DNA of 64,000 nucleotides from Salaquimonas sp041736675. GTDB lineage: Bacteria > Pseudomonadota > Alphaproteobacteria > Rhizobiales > Rhizobiaceae. This document shows positions 8,220-17,356 of the stretch, piece by piece (the first letter of the stretch is position 1; every line of letters begins with the position of its first letter). Location of the stretch: assembly GCA_041736675.1 (NCBI GenBank), contig JBGSTD010000009.1, positions 124,001-188,000 of the forward strand. The letters run 5' to 3'. The notes beneath the pieces were generated by a model that saw only the letters and a list, made by a program, of their open reading frames with translations, did not search any database and was not told the DNA's origin. The translations under genes were made by a program, and so were the position numbers.

Positions 8220-9755
8220 ATGGCTAAAACCCTTCGCTTGATTATGGGTGATCAGCTTGCATGCGATGTTTCCGCGCTGGAGGGTGCCAGTGAAAACGAT
8301 ATCATTTTCATGTGCGAAGTCTCTGATGAAGCAACCTATGTGCGTCACCACAAAAAGAAAATCGCCTTTCTTTTTTCTGCCATGCGCCATTTTGCCAATG
8401 GACTGCAGGAGAACGGTCATACAGTTATTTATGCCAGGCTGGACGACCCGCAAAACGATGCAGCCTCGTTCACTGATGCGTTGGAAAAGGCGATACACCA
8501 ACAATCGGTTTCGAAAATTGTTACAACAGAAGCGTCTGAATGGCGGGTGCAGGAAATGCAGCGCAAATGGCAAAAGACATTTGGTATTCCAGTAGAGATA
8601 AGGCCAGACACAAGATTCATCTCAACACAAACGGAGTTTGCAGCCTGGGCCAAGGTGCGCAAAGAGCTGCGCATGGAATTCTTTTATCGGGAGATGCGCA
8701 AGAAAACCGGTTACCTGATCAATCAGGATGGTGAGCCTGAAGGTGGCGAATGGAACTACGACAAGGAAAACCGGGCACCGCCCAAAAACAATATGTTATT
8801 CCCAACGCGTCCCCTATTCGAACCGGATAATTTGACAGCCGCCGTACTTGATCTTGTTGCAACGCGCTTTGGAAATCATTTTGGTGATATTGAACCGTTC
8901 AATTATCCGGTAACACGTAAAGATGCGCTCATATATCTGGATTGGTTTTTGGTAAATGCTTTGCCGGATTTTGGTACCTATCAGGATGCAATGGTTCAAG
9001 ATGAACCCTTGATGTATCATTCGCATTTGTCAGGTCTCATCAACTGCGGGCTCCTTGATCCGCGCGAATGCTGTGAAAAGGCTGAGGCGGCCTTTCGCAG
9101 TGGCAAAGCTCCCTTGAATGCCGTCGAGGGGTTTATCCGTCAGATTATCGGTTGGCGTGAATATATCCGTGGTATTTACTGGCTGAAAATGCCCGAATAC
9201 ACAAAAGAAAATGCCTTGAAAGCCAATCGCAATTTGCCTGACTGGTTCTGGACTGGTGAGACACAGATGAATTGTCTGCGTCAGGCCATTACCGAAACGA
9301 AGCAAAATGCCTATGCCCATCACATCCAGCGACTGATGGTGATTGGTAATTTCGCTGCTCTTGCGGGCCTTCACCCGGAAGAGGTTCAGGAATGGTATCT
9401 GGCCGTCTATCACGATGCGTATGAATGGGTTGAGATGCCGAATGTGGTCGGCATGATACTTTATGCCGATGGCGGCGTTGTCGCGTCCAAACCGTACATC
9501 GCGTCGGGTGCCTACATAAGCAAAATGTCCAATTACTGTGACAGGTGCAAATATTCTGTCTCAAAGAAAAACGGCGAGAAAGCCTGCCCGTTCAATTATC
9601 TTTACTGGAATTTTCTTGATCTGAACCGTGAACATTTTGCTGGAAATCATCGCATGGGAATGATGTTCGCCACACTTGATAAGATGGCGGATGATAAACG
9701 CGAAGCAATTAAGTTGGATAGCGAGCGTTTTTTAAGAAACGTGAACAGTGCGTGA
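8220..9755 (+). CDS. phrB: iron-sulfur bacterial cryptochrome/(6-4) photolyase (PhrB/CryPro type)
   Basis: 511-residue flavoprotein of the FeS-BCP photolyase class, which repairs (6-4) photoproducts in blue light. The diagnostic feature is four cysteines ligating a [4Fe-4S] cluster. Here they fall at Cys352 (MNCLRQ), Cys440, Cys443 (NYCDRCK) and Cys456 (KACPFN), the same spacing as in Agrobacterium PhrB (350/438/441/454 as I remember it). The N-terminal antenna domain begins LRLIMGDQL, and the helical FAD domain includes IRQIIGWREYIRG and the Trp-rich MPNVVGM region. A second, unrelated class I photolyase lies at 35118-36587. Immediately downstream is the remnant of a YdeI-family gene. Confidence 0.92.
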   Translation: MAKTLRLIMGDQLACDVSALEGASENDIIFMCEVSDEATYVRHHKKKIAFLFSAMRHFANGLQENGHTVIYARLDDPQNDAASFTDALEKAIHQQSVSKIVTTEASEWRVQEMQRKWQKTFGIPVEIRPDTRFISTQTEFAAWAKVRKELRMEFFYREMRKKTGYLINQDGEPEGGEWNYDKENRAPPKNNMLFPTRPLFEPDNLTAAVLDLVATRFGNHFGDIEPFNYPVTRKDALIYLDWFLVNALPDFGTYQDAMVQDEPLMYHSHLSGLINCGLLDPRECCEKAEAAFRSGKAPLNAVEGFIRQIIGWREYIRGIYWLKMPEYTKENALKANRNLPDWFWTGETQMNCLRQAITETKQNAYAHHIQRLMVIGNFAALAGLHPEEVQEWYLAVYHDAYEWVEMPNVVGMILYADGGVVASKPYIASGAYISKMSNYCDRCKYSVSKKNGEKACPFNYLYWNFLDLNREHFAGNHRMGMMFATLDKMADDKREAIKLDSERFLRNVNSA

Positions 9756-9770
9756 GATTATTTTTGAGAT

Positions 9771-10088
9771 CATCAAATTTACCAGTGTTGAACAAATACT
9801 GGAAGTGGGGCCAATCATCCGGTTGACCATGGATGAAGCCAAAAAATCGCGAAATCTGGTTTGAAAGTTGATTTCAAAAAAGATTCTGAACTTGTCGCTG
9901 CGCTTGAGCTCATTGAGATTTTCAATCAAGACCCGGATTTCATGGCAGCTGTTTTGGCTCTGATACCAGGTCGCCAGCGGGGCTATCATTTATGTTTTTC
10001 CGCCACTAAACAATCCTCGAGCCGATCCGCAAGGATAGAAATGTCAATGGAGAGAATATTCGCTGGCAAAGGTCTTCAAGATCGCTGA
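9771..10088 (+). pseudogene. YdeI/DUF1801-family remnant, 5'-truncated and frameshifted
   Basis: Two reading frames together give the C-terminal half of a YdeI/OmpD-associated (DUF1801) protein. The first frame, about 9775-9864, reads KFTSVEQILEVGPIIR and MDEAKKS and then hits TGA. The second is open from 9837 and reads GLKVDFKKDSELVAAL, LIPGRQRGYHLCFS, SATKQSSSRSARIE and IFAGKGLQD. These are the conserved blocks of the family in the correct order. The junction at about 9843-9860 looks like an 8-base insertion (TCGCGAAA) between AAAAAA and TCTGGT. The first 90 or so residues of the family are missing, replaced by the photolyase 3' end. The 75-residue frame beginning with TTG 9861 has no ribosome binding site and is unlikely to be a functional gene. 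Confidence 0.75.
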
Positions 10089-10130
10089 TTTCCTGATTGA
10101 CGTGCACAACAATTCGAATATACACGCCAA

Positions 10131-11339
10131 ATGTCCTATCTCTCCTTTATCCGCGAAAATATACGCTGGCTGGCCGGCGGTTTTTTGTTGTGCTTTCTTT
10201 CCTCCTTCGGCCAGACTTTTTTCATTTCCCTTTCAGGCGGCGAAATTCGCGCTGCCTTCGGCTTGTCCAATGGCGAATGGGGCAGCCTGTATATGGTCGC
10301 GACTCTCGCCAGTGCCCTGACATTGCCACAGCTCGGGCGCATCGTTGACTATCTTTCAGTTTCGAAAACAGCACTTGTTGTCATACCGATGCTGGCGCTT
10401 GCCTGCATTATCATGTCTTTTGCCACCCATTGGGCCGTGCTTGCGATTGCTGTCTATTTACTCCGTCTGTTCGGTCAGGGAATGATGACACACACATCCA
10501 TGACAGCCATGGGCCGTTGGTATTCGGGTCACAGGGGCAGGGCGATATCCCTGGTTGTCCTTGGTCACCAAACCGGTGAAGCCTTGTTGCCAATCATCAT
10601 GGTGTCGATGTTCATATGGTTTGGCTGGCGCAACTCCTGGGCATTAGCCGCACTTGCATTAATGCTGGCAGGCTTGCCGCTCGTATATTCCTTGATGCGT
10701 GTCGAACGCAAACCGCGCGTCACAGACAAATCCGAAGCAAAACGCACGGGGCGAGACTGGACACGACCGGAAGTTCTTCGCGATCCGATGTTCTGGCTTT
10801 TGTTGCTGGGAATTCTTGCGCCCGCCTTTATTGGTACGACTATCTTTTTCCATCAGGCATATCTTTTGGAAATCAGAGGCTGGAACCCGCAAGCATTCGC
10901 TTCCGCGTTTGTTCTAATGGCGATAATGACCATAATATTTGCACTGATCAGTGGCGTTCTTGTGGACCGGTTTGGCTCGCTAAAAGTGTTGCCGTTTTTC
11001 TTTGCGCCGCTTGCTTTGTCCTGTTTCGCCCTTTACGCAATTTCACAGGAATGGGGAATTTTCGTTTTCATGGCCTTCATGGGCATGTCTTACGGAATTT
11101 CTTCCACGCTTTTTGGGGCGATCTGGCCTGAGGTTTACGGCACAACCCATCTTGGCTCCATTCGCTCGATTGTCGTTGCGATGATGGTGTTTTCAAGTGC
11201 TCTTGGACCAGGCGTTTCAGGCTTGCTGATAGATCAGGGTATTTCTTATCCTGACCAGATTTTCGTGATGGGCCTTTATTGCCTTGCAGCCAGCGTAGTT
11301 ATGCTATTTGTATCGCAAAAAATTGCGGCCCGTTCCTGA
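10131..11339 (+). CDS. MFS transporter, unknown substrate
   Basis: 402-residue integral membrane protein with the usual twelve hydrophobic segments of the major facilitator superfamily, split by a basic central loop (about 185-215: VERKPRVTDKSEAKRTGRDW). The first pair of helices is followed by the motif-A-like LPQLGRIVDYLSVSK, and the symmetric LVDRFGSLK is seen after helix 8. The closing residues (VSQKIAARS) are cytoplasmic. Nothing in the sequence or the neighbours (photolyase side, gltX side) gives the substrate. The gltX start lies 41 nt downstream on the same strand. Confidence 0.85.
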   Translation: MSYLSFIRENIRWLAGGFLLCFLSSFGQTFFISLSGGEIRAAFGLSNGEWGSLYMVATLASALTLPQLGRIVDYLSVSKTALVVIPMLALACIIMSFATHWAVLAIAVYLLRLFGQGMMTHTSMTAMGRWYSGHRGRAISLVVLGHQTGEALLPIIMVSMFIWFGWRNSWALAALALMLAGLPLVYSLMRVERKPRVTDKSEAKRTGRDWTRPEVLRDPMFWLLLLGILAPAFIGTTIFFHQAYLLEIRGWNPQAFASAFVLMAIMTIIFALISGVLVDRFGSLKVLPFFFAPLALSCFALYAISQEWGIFVFMAFMGMSYGISSTLFGAIWPEVYGTTHLGSIRSIVVAMMVFSSALGPGVSGLLIDQGISYPDQIFVMGLYCLAASVVMLFVSQKIAARS

Positions 11340-11380
11340 TTCAATCAAATTGATGAAAACGGCAAACCACTGGAAATAAA

Positions 11381-12739
11381 ATGACTGTCACCGTTCGTTT
11401 TGCACCTTCTCCAACCGGAAACATCCACATCGGCAACGCCAGAACGGCGTTGATAAACTGGATTTATTCCCGACAGAACAATGGAAATTTTGTCCTACGT
11501 TTTGATGACACCGATCAGGCGCGCTCCAAACAGGAATATGCCGATGGCATAGAGCGAGACCTGAAATGGCTCGGAATAGCGCCGGACAGGGTGGAAAAAC
11601 AATCCGCAAGATTTGATGTGTACCAAAAAGCTACCGACAAGTTAAAGGCAGATGGTGTCCTTTATGCATGTTATGAAACTGCTGAGGAACTCGACAAGCA
11701 GCGCAAACGCCTTGCGATGCGGGGAAAGCCTCCGGTCTATGACCGCTCAGCGCTGAACTATTCAGATGAGGATATAGACCGCTTCAAACGCGAAGGCCGT
11801 CATGCACACTGGCGTTTCCTGCTGCCTAACCATGCTGGTGATCCGTTCACCCCCAAGCGAACAGAAGTGACATGGAATGATCTGGTACGTGGTCAGCAGA
11901 CGATTGACCTTGCCTCGATGTCAGATCCGGTATTGGTGCGCGAAGACGGGACCTGGCTCTACACTTTGCCCAGCGTCGTTGATGATATCGACATGGGTAT
12001 TACACACATCATCAGGGGCGATGATCACGTTACCAATACGGGCGCGCAGATAGCCATATTCAAGGCACTGGGTGCTACACCGCCAGAGTTTGGTCATCAC
12101 AACCTTTTAACGAATGCAAGCGGCGAGGGGCTTTCCAAGAGACTAGGTTCGCTTTCGCTGCAATCGCTGGCCGACGAGCATTTTGAGCCCATGGCCGTTG
12201 CTTCTCTTGCAACCCTTATCGGGTCATCAGCAGCAGTTGAGGCCGTGCCTGACATGGCGACCCTGATTGCGCGTTTTGATATTGGATACATCACCAAATC
12301 AGCAGCCAAATTCGATGTCTCGGAACTGGATAGCCTGAATGCCAGGTTGGTGCATGAAATCCCATATGAAAAAGTTCAGGTCCGTCTGGCAGCAGCGTCT
12401 GTCGGAGGCGGCGAGAAATTCTGGAATGCGGTTCGCGGCAATATCGTAAAGGTCGAAGATGCCGCCTATTGGTGGACGAGGATCGAAAAAGACGAACCGG
12501 TTATTGAACCTGATGATCGCGAATTTCTGGCGCAGGCGGCGAGCGTACTGCCTTTGGGGCCTTGGGATGAAAATACCTGGATGCAATGGGTGAATGCCGC
12601 TAAGGAATTGACAGGACGCAAGGGAAAAAGCCTTTTCATGCCGCTTCGAAAAGCTTTGACCGGCGAAGAGCATGGTCCGGAACTTGCCGCTTTGTTACCG
12701 CTTATTGGACGGGAAAGAACTCTGGCCCGACTATCCTGA
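11381..12739 (+). CDS. gltX: glutamyl-tRNA synthetase (GltX2 type)
   Basis: Class I aminoacyl-tRNA synthetase, 452 residues. The HIGH-type motif appears as PSPTGNIHIGNARTALIN near residue 10. The KMSKR-type loop appears as GLSKRLGS near residue 252, missing the usual first lysine/methionine. Specificity residues for glutamate and the WNDLVRG segment are present. Alphaproteobacteria typically have two GltX paralogues. The LSKR variant and compact C-terminus point to the second one, which may be discriminating or non-discriminating for tRNA-Gln; sequence alone cannot decide. Its last 38 nt overlap the 3' end of the convergent DUF2865 gene. Confidence 0.92.
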   Translation: MTVTVRFAPSPTGNIHIGNARTALINWIYSRQNNGNFVLRFDDTDQARSKQEYADGIERDLKWLGIAPDRVEKQSARFDVYQKATDKLKADGVLYACYETAEELDKQRKRLAMRGKPPVYDRSALNYSDEDIDRFKREGRHAHWRFLLPNHAGDPFTPKRTEVTWNDLVRGQQTIDLASMSDPVLVREDGTWLYTLPSVVDDIDMGITHIIRGDDHVTNTGAQIAIFKALGATPPEFGHHNLLTNASGEGLSKRLGSLSLQSLADEHFEPMAVASLATLIGSSAAVEAVPDMATLIARFDIGYITKSAAKFDVSELDSLNARLVHEIPYEKVQVRLAAASVGGGEKFWNAVRGNIVKVEDAAYWWTRIEKDEPVIEPDDREFLAQAASVLPLGPWDENTWMQWVNAAKELTGRKGKSLFMPLRKALTGEEHGPELAALLPLIGRERTLARLS

Positions 12740-13796
12740 TATCTTTCTTGCCCGGAATATCACTTTCACTTTTACTGATAACCGCGATAAGCTTCTCGAC
12801 AGTCAGGCCCCCACGGAGATTTTCGGCGGTTTCCATGTCTATCGCACGGTCCTGGCGGAAAACCGGAACAGGAAACTGTCGCTCCTGCGATTCAGCTTTC
12901 TCTTGATCGGTACTGGTCGTTCCTGCAATTTCCTGAAAACCGTCAGGCTTTGTGGCAAATCGGCACGAGCATTCATTGTTGACACCTTTCCGGTAGGCAA
13001 AGGCAGCTGGCAATTGGGAATAGGATTCGCCGCTGCGATACGAAATTGCTGTCTCCGCATCTCCATCCGGCATCGGGTGGTAAAAGAGTGCTGTCTCCGA
13101 GCCTGGGCACATCTGCTGACATTGTTCCTGATCTGCTTCAAAACGTTCCTTGGAAGTGGAAAAACTGATAGGGAAATAATAACCGTCGCATGTCCGCACA
13201 CACAAGGTGCGAAACGTTCCAAACTGGTTTTTCAAATCCGGGTTTGAAACAGAACTGGCGCCTTCGTCAGTATAAACCTTGTTGCCGAATATCTGTTCAA
13301 GCAATGTGCGGCGTTTGTCGTCCGCTGGTGTATCATTTGCCTGCCGATCGGCACTGCACCCATTTTCGGCCATTGCACGCAAAATCTTGTCCCGATCCAA
13401 TCTCGAGCCGCCGCTGGAAGCAAGTTTGTCTCGGGTTCGACGCAGCTTTTCCATATTGGCGTACATTTGCTCAAGACTGCTGTTGATCCGGTTGCACAAA
13501 TTTGAGCGAAACAGTTTGCAGCCATTCAAAGTTGCCGCCCGTTCTGTTTTACGGATCTGCGACTGTTGGCCTTTCAATGCCCGATCATATTTCTCGTATT
13601 GTGCCGAGTTTCCGGCTCCGCGTCCGGTTTCAACTGATGCCAATTGAGCCTGCAAAGACCGGCAAGTGGCCGAAGTCTGGGCATTTGCCACCCTCGGAGT
13701 CCAAAATGCCAGGGTCAAAATGACAGCCAGACTGATCCACAAGAAGCAGAAAAAGCCGGATTCTCGATTTATGCTGTCTGATTTTGTATATGCCAT
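12702..13796 (-). CDS. DUF2865 domain secreted protein
   Basis: 364-residue cysteine-rich exported protein. The frame is open further upstream, but ATG 13796 puts a basic start and a hydrophobic export segment (FFCFLWISLAVILTLAFW, cut after VANA) at the N-terminus. Residues about 45-150 are helical, with paired cysteines (TCRSLQAQL; GCKLFRSNLCNRI). The core DUF2865 region follows: a YTDEGASS stretch, then FRTLCVRTCDGYYFPISFSTS, QEQCQQMCPG, ALFYHPMPDGD and a final ECSCRFA. That domain is widespread in Hyphomicrobiales with no established function. Its cysteines suggest a disulfide-stabilised envelope protein. The 3' end runs 38 nt into gltX on the other strand. Confidence 0.82.
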   Translation of the reverse strand: MAYTKSDSINRESGFFCFLWISLAVILTLAFWTPRVANAQTSATCRSLQAQLASVETGRGAGNSAQYEKYDRALKGQQSQIRKTERAATLNGCKLFRSNLCNRINSSLEQMYANMEKLRRTRDKLASSGGSRLDRDKILRAMAENGCSADRQANDTPADDKRRTLLEQIFGNKVYTDEGASSVSNPDLKNQFGTFRTLCVRTCDGYYFPISFSTSKERFEADQEQCQQMCPGSETALFYHPMPDGDAETAISYRSGESYSQLPAAFAYRKGVNNECSCRFATKPDGFQEIAGTTSTDQEKAESQERQFPVPVFRQDRAIDMETAENLRGGLTVEKLIAVISKSESDIPGKKDIRIVGPEFFPVQ

Positions 13797-14014
13797 GCCG
13801 GCCAAATAACCCTGAAAATGCAACAATTGCAGAAACAAATGCTGAAAATTTGCTCCATATCCGCGAACTGGATATACCCACCGTGAGGCATAATTATGCA
13901 GCCTCGCCCTAAGGTTCACCATAGGTCAATAGGGTTAATGAAGCCTATCCAGCTTAATTCAATTTGTATTGAATATCACTTCGCGATGAATATTTGCTGA
14001 ACACAAACCTGTCT

Positions 14015-16348
14015 TTACCGGGAAATGTCCTGCTCAATATGGATTGCTTCGACAGCAGCAATGGCGCTGATGTTGAATACACCGCGCGAAGTAACCGCCG
14101 GGGTCAGCACATGTGCAGGTTTTGCAGCTCCCAACAGAATTGGACCAACCTGCAACCCGTCAGTCATCTGTTTGGCAACGCTGAGTGTTATGTTGGCCGC
14201 GTCAAGATTTGGGAAGATCAGCAGATTTGCAGGGCCTTCAAGCCGCGAAAGCGGCATCACCTTATCGCGGATCAGTTGGGATAGAGCGGTGTCACCATGC
14301 ATTTCTCCATCCACCTCTAGCGTTGGCTGAAGTTTGTGCAGGGTCTCTGCAGCCCTTCGCATCTTCAAGGTAGAAGGCGTGTCGCGCGAACCAAAGTCGG
14401 AAAGCGAGAGGAGGGCAGCTTTCGGGGTGATGCCGAAACGCTGCATGGCCTTGGATGCCAGCAAAGTCATCTCGACGATTTCCGCTTCAGTCGGATTTTC
14501 CCGAACATGCGTGTCAGCCAGAAATAGTTCGTCATTTTGGGTAAGCAACAAACTAAGACCGGATAACTCTGTAACACCGCTTTGCAGGCCGATAATTTGC
14601 CGGACATATTCAAGGTGGCGCGAAAAGCGGCCAGCCAGCCCACAGATCATCGCATCCGCATCTCCGCGAACAACCGCGAGAGAAGCTATCACCGTTGTAT
14701 TGGTGCGGACCAGAACCTTCGCAGTCTTGGGAGTAATGCCACGCCGCCCGGAAAGTTTCATATAGTGATCAACATAGTCGTTGTAGCGATGGTCGCTCTC
14801 TGGATTGATTACCTCAAAATCCTTGCCGGGTTGAATTTCCAGACCAAATTGCTTGAGCCTCTTGGCGACAACATCCGGTCGCCCGATCAATACCGGATAA
14901 AACGCCTTCTCCTCAATACCGACCTGTGCCGCGCGCAACACACGCTCATCTTCCCCATCGGAATAAATGATACGCTTCAACTTGGAACGCGCAGTTTCAA
15001 TCATAGGCTTCATGATAAGGCCGGAACGAAAAACGAAACGGTTCAATTGGTCGAGATAGGCTTTCCAGTCTGTGATTGGACGGGCGGCAACACCGCTGTC
15101 CATTGCAGCTTTGGCTACTGCAGGTGCGATACGCAGTATCAAGCGGCGGTCAAAAGGTGAGGGGATCAGGTAATTCGGGCCAAATACCGGCGGAGCATTG
15201 CCGCCTGATTCAGCCAGAAAGTCAGCCGGTTCTGCCTGCGCAAGTTCTGCAATGGCTTTGACTGCCGCTAATTTCATTTCCTCATTGATTGTTGTTGCGC
15301 CGCAATCCAGCGCGCCACGGAAAATAAATGGAAAGCAGAGCACGTTGTTGACCTGGTTTGGATAGTCCGAACGGCCTGTACAGATCATTGCGTCAGGCCG
15401 TGCTTCGCGTGCCAGTTCCGGCATAATTTCAGGGGTTGGATTTGCCAATGCCAAAATCATCGGGCTGGGTGCCATTTCCTTCAGCATTTCAGGCTTCAAC
15501 GCGCCAGCCTGCGAGAGGCCAAGAAACACGTCTGCGCCCTCCATGATGTCACTCAGATTGCGCGCATTGGTCTCTTTTGCATAAACTGCCTTGTAGGGAT
15601 CCATACGTTCCGTGCGACCCTTGTAGATGACACCAATCGAGTCTGCGACCCAGATATTGTCCTTGTTTGCCCCCAAGCCTACCAGAATATTCAAACATGC
15701 GATTGAAGCAGCGCCAGCGCCAGAGGCGACAATCTTTGTGTCTTTCAGTTCTTTCCCGGCAAAACCAAGCCCATTGAGAATCGCCGCTGCCGCAATGATC
15801 GCTGTGCCATGCTGATCATCATGAAATACCGGAATTTTCATGCGTTCGCGCAGTTGTGTTTCGATCTCGAAACATTGCGGTGCCTTGATATCCTCAAGAT
15901 TTATGCCGCCAAAAGTTGGCTCAAGCGCAGCGACCACATCGCAGAATTTCTGCGGATCGGTTTCGTCAACCTCAATGTCAAAAACATCGACACCGGCAAA
16001 TTTTTTGAAGAGAACCGCTTTGCCTTCCATAACTGGCTTTGACGCGAGAGCGCCAATATTTCCGAGGCCCAACACCGCCGTTCCATTGGAAATCACCGCT
16101 ACCAGATTCCCCCTTGCGGTATAGTCACCAACCACCGAGGGATCGGCAGCGATATGCAGACATGGAGCTGCTACTCCCGGCGAATAGGCAAGTGCCAGAT
16201 CACGCTGATTACCCAGCGGCTTGGTCGCCATAATAGCCAGCTTTCCCGCTTGCGGGTACTTGTGATAGTGCAACGCCGCTTCTTCGAGCTCGTTGGCTGG
16301 CTTGTAGGTTGCTTTTTCGGCGGTCGTCTTTCCAGAGGTGTCATTCAT
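14015..16348 (-). CDS. maeB: NADP-dependent malic enzyme with phosphotransacetylase-like domain
   Basis: 777-residue MaeB: oxidative decarboxylation of malate to pyruvate with NADP reduction, feeding gluconeogenesis and NADPH supply. The N-terminal malic domain (about 20-430) shows DLALAYSPGVAAPC, the FDIEVDETDP and FHDDQHGTA motifs and an NAD(P)-binding VASGAGAASIACL. The C-terminal 330 residues (about 450-777) are homologous to phosphate acetyltransferase (RIIYSDGEDERVLRAAQ). In MaeB proteins this part is regulatory, probably sensing acetyl-CoA, and is not known to be catalytic. The length is standard for the fusion. An SDR gene ends 19 nt upstream on the same strand, so the two could be co-transcribed. 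Confidence 0.95.
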   Translation of the reverse strand: MNDTSGKTTAEKATYKPANELEEAALHYHKYPQAGKLAIMATKPLGNQRDLALAYSPGVAAPCLHIAADPSVVGDYTARGNLVAVISNGTAVLGLGNIGALASKPVMEGKAVLFKKFAGVDVFDIEVDETDPQKFCDVVAALEPTFGGINLEDIKAPQCFEIETQLRERMKIPVFHDDQHGTAIIAAAAILNGLGFAGKELKDTKIVASGAGAASIACLNILVGLGANKDNIWVADSIGVIYKGRTERMDPYKAVYAKETNARNLSDIMEGADVFLGLSQAGALKPEMLKEMAPSPMILALANPTPEIMPELAREARPDAMICTGRSDYPNQVNNVLCFPFIFRGALDCGATTINEEMKLAAVKAIAELAQAEPADFLAESGGNAPPVFGPNYLIPSPFDRRLILRIAPAVAKAAMDSGVAARPITDWKAYLDQLNRFVFRSGLIMKPMIETARSKLKRIIYSDGEDERVLRAAQVGIEEKAFYPVLIGRPDVVAKRLKQFGLEIQPGKDFEVINPESDHRYNDYVDHYMKLSGRRGITPKTAKVLVRTNTTVIASLAVVRGDADAMICGLAGRFSRHLEYVRQIIGLQSGVTELSGLSLLLTQNDELFLADTHVRENPTEAEIVEMTLLASKAMQRFGITPKAALLSLSDFGSRDTPSTLKMRRAAETLHKLQPTLEVDGEMHGDTALSQLIRDKVMPLSRLEGPANLLIFPNLDAANITLSVAKQMTDGLQVGPILLGAAKPAHVLTPAVTSRGVFNISAIAAVEAIHIEQDISR

Positions 16349-16366
16349 AGGTATTAAAATCCAAAA

Positions 16367-17146
16367 TTAAAATGCGTTGGGGTTAAGCCCGCCATCAATC
16401 AGAAAGTTTTGTCCGGTTATATATCCTGCATGAACTGAGCACAGAAAGGCACAAAGCGCGCCAAACTCGCTGGCGGTGCCAAATCGACCGGCTGGAATGG
16501 AGGAAATTGAATTGGCAGCTTCCTGCTCGGGAGAAGTACCCTTTTTGTCTGCCAAAAAATTAAGGTTTGTTCGGATCCGATCAGTGTCAAAACGGCCGGG
16601 CAATATCTGGTTTATGGTTACATTCTTGCCGACAACTGGTCTCGCGACGCCTGCCAGAAAGGAAGTCAATCCTGCCCGTGCTCCCGACGAAAGGTCAAGG
16701 CCGGGAATGGCAGACAAGACGGATGAGGAGGTTATATTGACAATGCGACCAAATTCCCTCGCTGCCATTCCGTCGATGTAATGCTGGATCAGTTCAATAG
16801 GAGTGATCATGTTCTGCGTAACGCCTTCAATGATCTTTTCGCGATCAAGTTCACGGAAGTCCCGGGATGGCGGTCCGCCATTGTTGTTGACCAGAATATC
16901 GGGATCAGGAACGAGTGAAAACAGCTCGTCCTGCGTCTTGCGCGAAGATATGTCACCCAACACCACAATCACCTCTGAGCCAGATCTCTCAACAAGCGCG
17001 GCAGCGGTTGCTTTTGTCACCTCTTCGTTTCTGCCATTCAGATATATCCTGCAGCCTGCGTCGGCCAAATGTTCCGCACATCCGCGTCCAAGCCCTCGGC
17101 TTCCCGCACAAACGATGGCGGTTTTCCCCTTAATTCCCAGATCCAT
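16367..17146 (-). CDS. SDR family protein lacking the catalytic Tyr-Lys pair
   Basis: 259-residue Rossmann-fold protein of the short-chain dehydrogenase/reductase family. The dinucleotide-binding glycine motif is present as CAGSRGLGRGCA (13-24), NNNGG occupies the NNAG position (87-91), and the serine block VNITSSS (136-142) is intact. At the position of the universal YxxxK motif the sequence reads S153-S-G-A-R157, so both the catalytic tyrosine and lysine are replaced. A subgroup of SDRs related to FabG-like reductases shares this change. Start at ATG 17146 is supported by GGGAG a few bases upstream. It may be a non-redox binding protein or use another mechanism. It lies directly upstream of maeB. 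Confidence 0.82.
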   Translation of the reverse strand: MDLGIKGKTAIVCAGSRGLGRGCAEHLADAGCRIYLNGRNEEVTKATAAALVERSGSEVIVVLGDISSRKTQDELFSLVPDPDILVNNNGGPPSRDFRELDREKIIEGVTQNMITPIELIQHYIDGMAAREFGRIVNITSSSVLSAIPGLDLSSGARAGLTSFLAGVARPVVGKNVTINQILPGRFDTDRIRTNLNFLADKKGTSPEQEAANSISSIPAGRFGTASEFGALCAFLCSVHAGYITGQNFLIDGGLNPNAF

Positions 17147-17356
17147 ATTTCACTCCCAGATTTGCCGTTTCTAGTGATTGCGCGAACTGTGTTCTTTGTC
17201 CAGACACGACCACCACAATTTGTGATGGGCAGACCGTCAAAACTCTGAACTTTTTACAGAAGAGGGTAAGACAATCGGTACAATTGAGTGGTTGAAATTG
17301 GCCAGTCAATCGTTCATGCAATAGTCCTGCATTGATTGAACAAGGGAAGAAATCAT

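Noticed and set aside
9861..10088. Intact 75-residue YdeI-like gene with a TTG start
   Set aside because: It is the C-terminal part of a longer domain whose upstream conserved block is visible in another frame, so a pseudogene explains it better.
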